Assembly: GCA_013813615.1 (NCBI GenBank)
Contig: JACCRJ010000604.1
Span: 1-11,470 of the forward strand
Direction of reading: 5' to 3'
Length of the DNA stretch: 11,470 nt
From: Lautropia sp.
Lineage (GTDB): Bacteria; Pseudomonadota; Gammaproteobacteria; Burkholderiales; Burkholderiaceae_E
Of the stretch, positions 1 to 6,429 are shown one piece after another; position 1 is the first letter of the stretch, and every line of letters begins with the position of its first letter. Below the pieces are notes generated by a model. The model did no database searches and was not told the DNA's origin. It saw only the letters and a list, made by a program, of their open reading frames with translations. The position numbers were made by a program, and so were the translations under genes.

Positions 1-152
1 ATGCGGTGGTGACGGCCTTCGGCGGCCACGGCGGGCTGGTCGAGCAGGCGGCCGAGATGACCGAAGCCGTAACGAAGGCGCAGTCTTCGGGACTTCCCGC
101 CTGCCTCAACGTGATGATCGAAGGCCTGCCGGCACCCGTCATCAGGCGCTGA
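1..152 (+). CDS. Thiamine-diphosphate-dependent enzyme, acetolactate synthase-like, C-terminal end (partial)
   Basis: Only the last 49 codons are in the window, read in the frame that starts at base 3 and stops at TGA 150-152. The peptide contains AFGGHGGLVEQ, then a helix with SSGLPACLNVMIEG, and ends APVIRR. The GGHG(G/E)xV motif followed by a (S/A)GxPAxxNVxI strand is the usual C-terminus of the thiamine-diphosphate enzyme superfamily that includes acetolactate synthase, oxalyl-CoA decarboxylase and benzoylformate decarboxylase. The reaction cannot be told from this end piece. The gene converges on the exporter gene with 16 bases between the stops and no visible terminator, so it is probably a separate transcription unit from the sulfolactate cluster. 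A sulfopyruvate decarboxylase or sulfoacetaldehyde acetyltransferase role would suit the neighbourhood, but nothing in this fragment supports it. Confidence 0.75.
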   Translation, partial: AVVTAFGGHGGLVEQAAEMTEAVTKAQSSGLPACLNVMIEGLPAPVIRR

Positions 153-168
153 GCGGCGCGGCGACCCG

Positions 169-906
169 TCAAACGCTGCGCCAGATCAGCGAGCTGCTGC
201 TCACCAGCAGCAGGGACCAGATGATGCGTACCACCTGTTTCGCCGGCAGGCGGTCGTGCAGGCGGTTGCCGGCGAACAGCCCGAGCAGCATGCAGGGCAG
301 CATCAGCCCGGTCAGCAGGAGCAGCTGGCGCTGCGCGAACACGCCGGCCGCGACCAGCGCGCCGAACCGCGCCAGCGCACTGATGAAGATCAGCGTACTG
401 ATCGTCGCCCGCAGCACCCGCTTGTCGCCGATACGCCGGGCCAGGTAGATGGTGTAGATCGGCCCGCCGGTGCCGAACAGCGCACTGAAGACGCCGCCGA
501 TGGTCCCCAGCGGCATCGACCAGAAGGCGTCGATCGCCGCCGTCGGCGGACGGCCCCAGAGACTCCAGGCGGCATAGCAGAGGACAGCCACGCCGAGCGT
601 CAAGAGGAGGATGCGCTCCGGAGCGCTGACCAACAGGGTCACGCCCAGCACGATGCCGACCAGCATGAACGGCAGCAGCCTCAGCAGCTCGCGCCGGTTG
701 ATGGCCTGGAAGTTGCGCCCGCCGAGCAGCAGGCCGGCACAGAGATCGAAGACGACCATCATCGGCACCACCGTCGTCAGCGGGAGCAGGTGGACCAGCA
801 GCGGCACCGAGGTGATCGACGCGCCGAACCCGGTCGTGCCGACCACGACGTAAGCCAGGACGACGATCAGGCCGATCAGCGCGAGGCTGCCGTAACCCAG
901 CTCCAT
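169..906 (-). CDS. TauE/SafE-family membrane exporter, probable sulfite exporter
   Basis: This 245-residue protein is almost entirely hydrophobic, with about seven or eight membrane segments. It shows the two-fold pattern of the TauE/SafE (DUF81) family. The first half has GTTGFGASITSVPLL near residues 23-37. The second half has the matching GGVFSALFGTGGPIYTIYLA at about 137-156. Length is normal for the family. The start ATG lies 13 bases after the stop of the comC-like gene, with a weak GGCGG upstream, so it should be the last gene of the suyAB operon and may depend on coupled translation. Members next to organosulfonate lyases are thought to remove the toxic sulfite released by desulfonation, and that is the likely job here in the inner membrane. 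The family also exports other sulfur anions and organic acids, so the substrate is inferred from context only. Confidence 0.85.
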   Translation of the reverse strand: MELGYGSLALIGLIVVLAYVVVGTTGFGASITSVPLLVHLLPLTTVVPMMVVFDLCAGLLLGGRNFQAINRRELLRLLPFMLVGIVLGVTLLVSAPERILLLTLGVAVLCYAAWSLWGRPPTAAIDAFWSMPLGTIGGVFSALFGTGGPIYTIYLARRIGDKRVLRATISTLIFISALARFGALVAAGVFAQRQLLLLTGLMLPCMLLGLFAGNRLHDRLPAKQVVRIIWSLLLVSSSSLIWRSV

Positions 907-919
907 CGGGTCCGCCGGT

Positions 920-1924
920 TCAGGCGGCGGCGAGCGCCTGGAGCTGGCCGAGCAGCTCCGGCGAGACCTCGATGCCCTGCCCCAGCGCTTTGGACCTAGC
1001 CTGCACGCGCCGCTCGCCCGGCAGCCTCACCGTGTCGTCCAGCAGCATCGTCTGCACCAGCAGCTCGATGCGCTGATGGAAGGTTTCGTCGCCGGCGAGG
1101 GCGCCGGGATCGATCACGACGAACGCCTGGCCGACGCGCGGCCGGTTGCCCGTCTCCGACAGGAAGGAATCCGCCTCGAACCCGAAGGAGGCACCGGTGA
1201 GCGCGCAGCACAGGAGCTCCACCACCAGGGCCAGCATCGCACCCTTCACGCCACCGGCCGGCAGCATCATGCCGTCGAGTGCTGCCTTGGCGTCGGTGGT
1301 CGGCTTGCCCTCCCGGTCCACCGCCCAGCCCAGGGGTATCGGCTTGCCTTCCCTGGCCGCGACCATCAGCTTGCCGCGGGCGACCTCGGACAGGGAGAGG
1401 TCGATGATCAGCGGCGGCGCGTCGCGCCGCGGGAACATCGCCGCAATCGGATTGGTGCCGAAAACCGGCCGGCGGCCGCCCCACGCGGGCATCGCCGCGG
1501 GGGAATTGCCGAAGGCAAGCCCGACCATCCCAGCCAGCGCGACCGGTTCGAGATGCCAGGCGGCGACACCGAAGTGATGGCTTCTCGTGACGCCGGCGAA
1601 AGCCGCACCACAGGTGCGGGCGCGGCTGATCGCTTCCTGCACCGCGAGAGCGCACGCCGGAAAGGCCAGTCCGTCGGCTGCATCGACGAGGCACGCCGCC
1701 GGCTTCTGTGCGACGACCCGCGGCTCGGCGGAGCCGTCGACGCGGCCGCTGCGAAGGTGGCCGGCATACTGCCCCGCCCGGAACAGGCCGTGGGAGGCCA
1801 TGCCCTCTGCTTCGGCGGCCACCAGCGCCCGGGCGGTCGCGCCCGCCATCGCCTCGGAAGCACCGGCGCGCCGCAGTCCCAGCGCCACCAGGCCTTCGAG
1901 TTCCTTCATTGCCAATGCAGGCAT
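920..1924 (-). CDS. comC: Ldh_2-family NAD(P)-dependent dehydrogenase, probable (R)-sulfolactate dehydrogenase (ComC-like)
   Basis: The 334-residue protein belongs to the malate/L-lactate dehydrogenase (Ldh_2) family, which has its own fold rather than a classical Rossmann domain. Visible family motifs are ASHGLFR (43-49), the catalytic-histidine motif RSHHFG (114-119), GTNPIAAMFP (156-165), GWAVDREGKPTTD (199-211) and GGVKG (224-228). Sulfolactate dehydrogenase ComC, malate, lactate and ureidoglycolate dehydrogenases are all in this family, so sequence alone does not fix the substrate. Location 23 bases after the SlcC-like gene and downstream of suyAB makes reduction of sulfopyruvate to (R)-sulfolactate the best reading. 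I chose the ATG at 1924 because GGAGG lies 4 bases upstream; an ATG at 1960 would add 12 residues overlapping the preceding gene. The protein starts MPALAMKELE, and a second ATG five codons in is possible. Confidence 0.75.
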   Translation of the reverse strand: MPALAMKELEGLVALGLRRAGASEAMAGATARALVAAEAEGMASHGLFRAGQYAGHLRSGRVDGSAEPRVVAQKPAACLVDAADGLAFPACALAVQEAISRARTCGAAFAGVTRSHHFGVAAWHLEPVALAGMVGLAFGNSPAAMPAWGGRRPVFGTNPIAAMFPRRDAPPLIIDLSLSEVARGKLMVAAREGKPIPLGWAVDREGKPTTDAKAALDGMMLPAGGVKGAMLALVVELLCCALTGASFGFEADSFLSETGNRPRVGQAFVVIDPGALAGDETFHQRIELLVQTMLLDDTVRLPGERRVQARSKALGQGIEVSPELLGQLQALAAA

Positions 1925-1928
1925 CTGA

Positions 1929-1933
1929 CCTCC
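1929..1933 (-). promoter_or_regulatory. Ribosome binding site setting the comC-like start
   Basis: GGAGG on the minus strand ends 4 bases before the ATG at 1924. It supports this start over the longer in-frame ATG at 1960, which lies inside the end of the preceding gene. Confidence 0.6.
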
Positions 1934-1947
1934 GCGATGCCGGCTGC

Positions 1948-2874
1948 TCAGCCGACGCAAAGAAAGCGGGCGACCCGGTCTGCGACCATCGAGCTCACCC
2001 GCTGGTTGGATTCGAACGTCAAACCCGCGATGTGCGGCGTGAGCAGGAGATTGGGCGCGTCGACGACAGGCGAATCCTTCGGCAGCGGCTCCTGCTCGAA
2101 CACGTCGACGGCGGCTCCGCCCAGGCTGCCGGCCCGCAGCGCCGCGGCCAGCGCGGCCTCGTCGACGATCCCGCCGCGGGAGGTGTTGATCAGCACCGCC
2201 TGCGGTTTCATCGCGGCGATCCGCCGCGCGTCGATCAGATTGCGCGTCTGCGGCGTGAGCGGAACATGCAAGCTCAGCACGTCGGCGGCGGCGAGCACCT
2301 GCTCGAGCGCCAGCGGCTGCACACCGCGCTCACGCCACAGCGGCAGGTCCGGCGCGAGCGCCGGATCGCAGGCAACGACTCGCATGCCCAGCGCCTGGGA
2401 CCGCACCGCGACCAGTTGGCCGATACCGCCGAATCCGACCAGCCCGAGCGTCCTGCCCGAGACCTCCCGACCGCTGGACAACGCCGTGCGCGGCCACTCG
2501 CCCGCAGCCACCGCCGGTGTCGCCTGCCAGAAGCCGCGCAGCAGCATCATCGCGCTGCAGATCACGTACTCCGCTACCGCCACCGCATTGGCGCCGGTGG
2601 CTGGAAAGACGGCGACAGCCCGCGCGTCGCACGCGGCGAGGTCGATGTTGTCGAGGCCCACGCCGAGCCTGCCGACCACGCGCAGCCGCGGCGCCCGCTC
2701 GAGCAACGCCGCGTCGACCTGGGTGCGGTTGCGCACGATCAGCGCCTCGGCTTCGGCCAGTGAGGCCAGAAGCGCCGCCCGGTCGTCGACCAGGTCGGGC
2801 TGGTGGTGCACGGCGAAGCGCGAGCGCAGCGACTGCACCGCAGCTTCATCCATGAATTCAGAGATGACGATCAA
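1948..2874 (-). CDS. slcC: D-isomer-specific 2-hydroxyacid dehydrogenase, probable (S)-sulfolactate dehydrogenase (SlcC-like)
   Basis: The product is 308 residues, normal for the D-2-hydroxyacid dehydrogenase family. It shows VVGRLGVGLDNID (67-79), a Rossmann loop GFGGIG (147-152) with Asp170 placed to favour NAD, and the family's catalytic Arg233 (TSRGG), Glu262 (EQEP) and His281 (PHIAG). The N-terminus reads IVISEFMDEAAV, which I recall as typical of (S)-sulfolactate dehydrogenase homologues. In Chromohalobacter salexigens SlcC oxidises (S)-sulfolactate to sulfopyruvate and works with ComC to interconvert the enantiomers; the adjoining ComC-like gene fits this. I placed the start at TTG 2874-2872, with GGGGGGAG 5 bases upstream, because the upstream open frame (to ATG 3042) has no homology-like sequence and because the ATG at 2853 would remove the first beta strand. 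Other 2-hydroxyacid substrates cannot be excluded. Confidence 0.75.
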   Translation of the reverse strand: MIVISEFMDEAAVQSLRSRFAVHHQPDLVDDRAALLASLAEAEALIVRNRTQVDAALLERAPRLRVVGRLGVGLDNIDLAACDARAVAVFPATGANAVAVAEYVICSAMMLLRGFWQATPAVAAGEWPRTALSSGREVSGRTLGLVGFGGIGQLVAVRSQALGMRVVACDPALAPDLPLWRERGVQPLALEQVLAAADVLSLHVPLTPQTRNLIDARRIAAMKPQAVLINTSRGGIVDEAALAAALRAGSLGGAAVDVFEQEPLPKDSPVVDAPNLLLTPHIAGLTFESNQRVSSMVADRVARFLCVG

Positions 2875-2879
2875 TTGAA

Positions 2880-2887
2880 CTCCCCCC
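2880..2887 (-). promoter_or_regulatory. Ribosome binding site for the TTG-started slcC-like gene
   Basis: GGGGGGAG on the minus strand lies 5 bases before TTG 2874-2872 and decides this start. The same bases belong to one arm of the 12-base inverted repeat that bounds the preceding gap. Confidence 0.55.
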
Positions 2888-3104
2888 GAAGCGCCTTCCG
2901 CGCCTCCCCCCCCGGGGGCGCCGCTGGCGGCCGGGCGGAGCCCGATCCGCGGCGGCTGCTGGGTTTCAGCGATCGTTGCTGACGATGTTTGGTGCTGGAA
3001 TCGTGACTCCCACCCGCCCAGCAGGAGCGCAAACCGGCGCACGAGACACTGCCCCGCACCCCGCAGCCGCCGCGGAACCGGCTTCGCCGGGCCTTCGGGG
3101 GGAG
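2880..3104. repeat. GC-rich intergenic element bounded by a perfect 12-base inverted repeat
   Basis: The gap between suyB and the slcC-like gene (2875-3109) is 235 bases, whereas every other gap in the operon is 13-29 bases. It is bounded by CTCCCCCCGAAG at 2880-2891 and its exact complement CTTCGGGGGGAG at 3093-3104. Inside are runs of C and G, a CCCCCGGGGG palindrome and GCCGCTGGCGGCCGGGCGGAGCC-like GC-rich mosaic. I have seen similar mosaics between genes in Comamonadaceae and related Burkholderiales, but I cannot confirm family membership here. No open frame with a recognisable product is present. In the transcript the two arms could pair and cover the slcC ribosome binding site. Confidence 0.5.
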
Positions 3105-3109
3105 CCCCC

Positions 3110-4285
3110 TCATGCGGATTCGTGGATGCGCGTCAGCACGAACTCCCGATGGCCGAGCGCCTCGGCGGACGTCCAGCGGCCGTTGATGGTGGCCAGCATG
3201 CATTCCAGCAGCTTGTCGCCCGTCTGGTCGAGTGTCAACTCACGCTGCAGCAAGCCGGAGCAGTCGACGTCGACGTGCTCGCTCATCAGCCGCACCGTGC
3301 GGGGGTTGGCGCACAGCTTGATCACCGGCAGGATCGGGTTGCCGATGACATTGCCCTGGCCGGTGGGGAAGAAGTGCACCACGTAGCCGGATGCGGCGCA
3401 CAGCGTCACCATCTCGGCAGCGGCCGACGACGAATCCATGAACCACAGCCCCGGGTGCGTCGGTATCTCCGCCTTGTCCAAAACGCCGTCGACCGTGCAT
3501 TTCTTGCCGATCTTCTGGATGTTGCCAAGCGCCTTTTCCTCGATGGTGGTGAGCCCGCCGGCGATGTTGCCTTTGGTCGGCTGCGATTCCGACAGGTCGG
3601 TGGTGCGCCATCGGTTGATCATGTCCTGGTAGCGGTCGAACATGAACATGAAGCGTTCGCGCACCGCATCGTTGGCGCAGCGGGCGGCCACGATCTGCTC
3701 GCCGCCGGTGATCTCCGAGGTCTCGCCGAAGACCAGCGTGGTCCCCAGCGGATGCAGCTTGTCGAAGGCGTTGCCGACGGTGGGGTTGGAGCCGGCCCCC
3801 GACGTGGTGTCCGACTCGCCGCACTTGGTGGAAATCCAGAGGTCCGAGATGGGGCACTGCACTCGCTGCAGTGACGTCGCGTGCTGGACGAATTCCTTGG
3901 CGGCCTTGGAGGCGCGCATGATCGTGTCGTGGTCGCCGTGGCCCTCGATGCCGAAGCCGACCACCGGCTTGCCGGTGGCGGCGATGCCGTCCACGACGCG
4001 CTTGGTCCAGCCGTCCTCGATGCCGATCACGACGACCGCCGCCACGTTCGGATTGGCGCCGGTGCCGATCAGCGTCTGGAAATGCAGGTCGAGGTCGGGA
4101 CCGAATTGCAGCCGGCCGTAGGGATGGGGGATCGCCATCGTGCCCTTGATGGCGGTGGCCACCGCTTCGGCGGCCGCGTTGGACAGGTCGTCGAGCGGCA
4201 GGATGATGACGTGGTTGCGTACGCCCACCCGGCCGTTCTCGCGACGATAACCGCGGAACGTGGTGTTCTTGTCGATCACTGGCAT
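3110..4285 (-). CDS. suyB: (2R)-sulfolactate sulfo-lyase, large catalytic subunit (SuyB)
   Basis: The 391-residue protein is a UxaA-family lyase lacking the small N-terminal SAF domain, which here is a separate gene. Motifs in order: [17 protein letters not shown] (10-26), [14 protein letters not shown] (56-69), [10 protein letters not shown] (154-163), [11 protein letters not shown] (186-196), [11 protein letters not shown] (234-244), [16 protein letters not shown] (305-320) and [11 protein letters not shown] (334-344). The conserved cysteines and acids near 155-158 and 187-191 fit the metal-dependent active site of the family. With SuyA it should convert (R)-sulfolactate to pyruvate and sulfite in the cytoplasm. 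Altronate and galactarate dehydratases are relatives; the split into a 93-residue SuyA and a 391-residue SuyB, and the two sulfolactate-type dehydrogenases and exporter downstream, favour sulfo-lyase. The start ATG has AGAGGA 6 bases upstream; the open frame extends further but that part only shadows suyA. Confidence 0.82.
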   Translation of the reverse strand: MPVIDKNTTFRGYRRENGRVGVRNHVIILPLDDLSNAAAEAVATAIKGTMAIPHPYGRLQFGPDLDLHFQTLIGTGANPNVAAVVVIGIEDGWTKRVVDGIAATGKPVVGFGIEGHGDHDTIMRASKAAKEFVQHATSLQRVQCPISDLWISTKCGESDTTSGAGSNPTVGNAFDKLHPLGTTLVFGETSEITGGEQIVAARCANDAVRERFMFMFDRYQDMINRWRTTDLSESQPTKGNIAGGLTTIEEKALGNIQKIGKKCTVDGVLDKAEIPTHPGLWFMDSSSAAAEMVTLCAASGYVVHFFPTGQGNVIGNPILPVIKLCANPRTVRLMSEHVDVDCSGLLQRELTLDQTGDKLLECMLATINGRWTSAEALGHREFVLTRIHESA

Positions 4286-4314
4286 GTTGAATCCTCTGTT
4301 GGTGCGCAAGCCGC

Positions 4315-4596
4315 CTACCAGCGCTTGGTCTTGATGTTGTGCACGTGGGCGTGCTCGCCGGTCTTGATGGGAGCCACCACCTTGCCGATGTCGATGCCGT
4401 ACTTGAAGACGGTGTCGCCGACCGTCATGTCGCGCAGCGCGACCTTGTGGCCGATCGGGATGTCCTGGGTGGCCTTGATCGAGATCGTCTTGTCCTCGTC
4501 CATGATCCACGCGTTCAGCGTGGTTCCGGACGTGATGCCTTCAACGACCGCCACCCCGACCGTGTCCTTGGCGTCATGCAGCACTACGTGAATCAT
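4315..4596 (-). CDS. suyA: (2R)-sulfolactate sulfo-lyase, small subunit (SuyA), SAF-domain protein
   Basis: This 93-residue protein corresponds to the N-terminal SAF domain found in UxaA-type altronate dehydratases, here as a free subunit. Features are [11 protein letters not shown] (11-21), [10 protein letters not shown] (45-54), [11 protein letters not shown] (61-71) and the C-terminal [10 protein letters not shown] (84-93), an ending I recognise from SuyA proteins. The IPIGHKVAL and KYG blocks are typical of the family. It should form the (R)-sulfolactate sulfo-lyase complex with SuyB, encoded 29 bases downstream. A strong ribosome binding site, GGAGGAG, lies 6 bases before the ATG. It is the first gene of the minus-strand operon and is divergent from the GntR-type regulator, with 132 bases between the two starts that hold a promoter and palindromes. 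Confidence 0.82.
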   Translation of the reverse strand: MIHVVLHDAKDTVGVAVVEGITSGTTLNAWIMDEDKTISIKATQDIPIGHKVALRDMTVGDTVFKYGIDIGKVVAPIKTGEHAHVHNIKTKRW

Positions 4597-4628
4597 CTGG
4601 GTCTCCTCCGGGTATTGCCGAGCAGGCG

Positions 4629-4657
4629 ATGCTAGTTCAAACTACCGGGCAAATCAA
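4629..4657 (-). promoter_or_regulatory. Probable sigma-70 promoter of the suyAB operon
   Basis: On the minus strand a -35 box TTGATT (4657-4652) and a -10 box TAGCAT (4634-4629) are 17 bases apart, the ideal spacing, and lie 33 bases upstream of the suyA ATG. The -35 matches the TTGACA consensus at four positions and the -10 matches TATAAT at four. The boxes lie in the only clearly AT-rich stretch of the region. Confidence 0.5.
4633..4644. promoter_or_regulatory. Putative operator: perfect palindrome TAGTT-CA-AACTA
   Basis: A 5-base inverted repeat with a 2-base centre lies between the -10 and -35 boxes of the suyA promoter, where a bound repressor would block polymerase. Its size is right for a dimeric GntR-family protein, and the regulator gene starts 85 bases away, transcribed divergently. 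The same half-site recurs as AACTAG at 4656-4661 overlapping the -35 box. Binding by the adjacent regulator is inferred. Confidence 0.45.
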
Positions 4658-4678
4658 CTAGATGATTCATATCAGTTG
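4655..4678. promoter_or_regulatory. Second nested inverted repeat, possible operator of the divergent pair
   Basis: CAACT (4655-4659) and AGTTG (4674-4678) form an inverted repeat around the small perfect palindrome ATGA-T-TCAT (4662-4670). Its left arm shares the AACT core with the first palindrome and overlaps the suyA -35 box. It sits 51-74 bases upstream of the regulator's ATG, so one protein bound here could also act on the regulator's own promoter, which I could not identify. Confidence 0.35.
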
Positions 4679-4728
4679 GAAAGCATATCTGGGAATGCAT
4701 AGGCGCACACCCGTCCGCATCCGTAACC

Positions 4729-5472
4729 ATGAACCGACCCGACGACGTTTCCCTGTTCACCGGCGGCCCCCTCTACAAGGAGGTGAAGCGCCGGTTGACG
4801 GATTCGCTGGAGGCGGCCCGATGGAAGCCCGGCGAAGCGATCCCGCCGGAGCCGCAGCTCGCGGCGCGCTACGGCGTCTCGATCGGCACGCTGCGCAAGG
4901 CGATCGACGAACTCGTCGCCGAGAACGTGCTGCTGCGCCAGCAGGGCCGCGGGACCTTCGTCGCGAGCCATCGCGGCGAAGCGATGCGATTCCTCTTTTT
5001 CAGCATCATCGGCCAGAACGGCAGCCGGCAGTATCCGGAGGTACGGCTGGAGCGGTTCCAGCGCGCCCGCGCCGGCGATGCAGTCGCGCAGAGTTTGTCG
5101 GTGGCGCCGCGGGCGCCGGTCCTGCAGTTTCGCAACTCGCTGTGGCTCGGCGGCGAATCGGTCGGTGTCGACGACATTACCGTGCCTGCCGCCCTCTTCC
5201 CGGGCCTGTCGCTGACGCGCCTGCGCGAACGCGACAACACCATCTACCACCTCTACGAACACGGCTTCGGCATCTCGGTCATGCGGATTGACGAAACCCT
5301 GCGCGCGGTGGCCGCGCCTGCCGATGTTGCGGCTCTCCTGGGTCTTCATGCCGCAAGCCCGCTGCTGCTGGTACGGCGGGTCGCCTTCACGCTCAACGAG
5401 CGGCCGGTTGAGTTTCGGCTCTCGTGGGTGAACACGGCCATGCACGAATACCGTCGCGAGGCCGGCAGCTGA
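4729..5472 (+). CDS. GntR-family (HutC subfamily, UTRA domain) transcriptional regulator, probable regulator of the sulfolactate operon
   Basis: The 247-residue protein has an N-terminal winged helix of GntR type at about residues 14-80: LYKEVKRRL, then WKPGEAIPPEPQLAARYGVS, GTLRKAIDELVAENVL and the wing RQQGRGTFVAS. Residues from about 88 to 240 form a UTRA-like ligand-binding domain, with FRNSLWLGGESVGVDDITVP in the middle, the TIYHLYEHGFGISV segment near 171-184 and LLLVRRVAFTLNERPVEF near the end. This is the HutC subfamily, whose members usually repress the neighbouring catabolic operon until a substrate-like ligand binds. Divergent placement facing suyA suggests it controls suyAB-slcC-comC-exporter, with sulfolactate or a product as the ligand (inference). 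No clear ribosome binding site precedes the ATG. Its stop converges on the next regulator gene with 30 bases between. Confidence 0.85.
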   Translation: MNRPDDVSLFTGGPLYKEVKRRLTDSLEAARWKPGEAIPPEPQLAARYGVSIGTLRKAIDELVAENVLLRQQGRGTFVASHRGEAMRFLFFSIIGQNGSRQYPEVRLERFQRARAGDAVAQSLSVAPRAPVLQFRNSLWLGGESVGVDDITVPAALFPGLSLTRLRERDNTIYHLYEHGFGISVMRIDETLRAVAAPADVAALLGLHAASPLLLVRRVAFTLNERPVEFRLSWVNTAMHEYRREAGS

Positions 5473-5502
5473 CCGGCGCTCGGCGACGCCGTTCCGGGCA
5501 GT

Positions 5503-6339
5503 TCAGTCGCCGGCGTCGGCGAGTTGCCGCATGAGCCGGTCGGTCTGCGGATCAGCCGGGAACTGATGCTCCACCCGCAGCGATGCGACGGTGATGTCGA
5601 GCGGCGTGCCGAAGGTGGTGAAGGCGGAGAAGAAAGACAGCCGTCCTGAAGGCGTGCGAAGGGTGGTCGCCAGCACCGGGGCGGCCGGGCCGGCGGAGCC
5701 GGCGTCATCCGATCCGTCGGCAGCCGCCCGCCGGACCACCGACGCCGGCCAGAGCGGCTCCAGCTCTTTCAGCAGTTGTGCCAGCGCCGGCGTGTAGGCG
5801 GCCTCCGCGCGCGACTGGTGGAAGAGGTGCGCGGCCACCTCGTCGAAATTCTCGATGGCGGGGCGCAGGCCGTCGGGGTGCAGGATGGCTCGCAGAACGT
5901 TGAGCTGGCCAACCTGGTCGCTCAACCTGCGACCGGTGATGCTGGCAACCAGCAGGTCCGCACCGCGGTTGCACTGCAGCAGGTTCCAGCACGGATCCAG
6001 CACCCAGGCTGGAAACGGGTCGTGAGCGCTGAGAAGATGCTGCAGCGCCTGGCGCACCGGCGCCATCTGCCGGTCATCCAGCGGGCGCTGGCCGTAACGC
6101 GGAGAGAACCCGCTGGCGAGCAGCAACTGGTTGCATCCGGCGGGACTCATGCCGAGCGCATCCGCCAACGCGATGAGCATGCCGCGGCTGGCGCTGGACC
6201 GGCCGGTTTCCACGAAGCTGAGATGCCGCTGCGAGGCGCCGACCCGCAATGCAAGATCGAGTTGGCTCAGGCGGCGGCTCTTGCGCGCCTGCCGCAGGAG
6301 CTCTCCGCTCGAGACCTGTTCTGCCTGCTGGCGAGCCAT
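5503..6339 (-). CDS. XRE-family helix-turn-helix regulator with MmyB-like ligand-binding domain
   Basis: The 278-residue protein has an N-terminal Cro/C1-type helix-turn-helix at residues 11-66: GELLRQARKSRRLSQLDLAL, then VGASQRHLSFVETGRSSASR and GMLIALADALGM. Residues from about 95 to 270 match the MmyB-like ligand-binding domain, seen in HDPFPAWVLDPCWNLLQCNRG (106-126), FDEVAAHLFHQSR and LSFFSAFTTFGTPLDITVAS near the C-terminus. That domain has a PAS-like fold proposed to bind fatty acid-like ligands. I chose the ATG at 6339 because GAGGAAG lies about 5 bases upstream and the helix-turn-helix begins soon after; a further 35 codons upstream have no family-like sequence. The gene is divergent from a flavoprotein gene across a 90-base gap, and is likely to regulate itself and that neighbour (inference). 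An unusual Ala/Gly/Ser-rich linker occurs around residues 204-222. Confidence 0.85.
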   Translation of the reverse strand: MARQQAEQVSSGELLRQARKSRRLSQLDLALRVGASQRHLSFVETGRSSASRGMLIALADALGMSPAGCNQLLLASGFSPRYGQRPLDDRQMAPVRQALQHLLSAHDPFPAWVLDPCWNLLQCNRGADLLVASITGRRLSDQVGQLNVLRAILHPDGLRPAIENFDEVAAHLFHQSRAEAAYTPALAQLLKELEPLWPASVVRRAAADGSDDAGSAGPAAPVLATTLRTPSGRLSFFSAFTTFGTPLDITVASLRVEHQFPADPQTDRLMRQLADAGD

Positions 6340-6416
6340 AGGGTCTTCCTCTGCATGGAATTCAGGATCATGGGAGCATCTTTCGAGCGCACTGCCGTGT
6401 GCGCGGCGCATCGCAA

Positions 6417-6422
6417 GGGAGG
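6417..6422 (+). promoter_or_regulatory. Ribosome binding site for a TTG-started flavoprotein gene
   Basis: GGGAGG lies 7 bases before TTG 6430-6432. No comparable site precedes the in-frame ATG codons upstream at 6355 or 6370, so the TTG is the better start. Confidence 0.5.
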
Positions 6423-6429
6423 CCACCCA

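Noticed and set aside
1076..2878. A 600-codon plus-strand open frame opposite the two dehydrogenase genes, and others of 250-350 codons elsewhere
   Set aside because: They are antisense shadows caused by high GC content. Their translations are rich in Arg, Ala, Gly and Pro without family motifs, while the opposite strand encodes clear enzymes.
2902..2925. The CCCCCGGGGG palindrome and neighbouring GC stem as an intrinsic terminator after suyB
   Set aside because: There is no loop of workable size and no following T-run, and the downstream genes belong to the same pathway and need read-through.
2875..3042. Extension of the slcC-like frame upstream to an ATG at 3042
   Set aside because: The added 56 residues are low-complexity translation of the GC-rich gap and lie upstream of the family's first beta strand. 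The TTG at 2874 has a strong ribosome binding site.
4286..4510. Extension of the suyB frame upstream by 75 codons
   Set aside because: That stretch is suyA read out of frame. The SuyB family start and a good ribosome binding site are at 4285.
5474..5491. Hairpin CGGCG/CGCCG between the two converging regulator genes as a terminator
   Set aside because: The stem is only 5 base pairs with an 8-base loop and no T-run on either strand. In DNA this GC-rich, such a stem is expected by chance.
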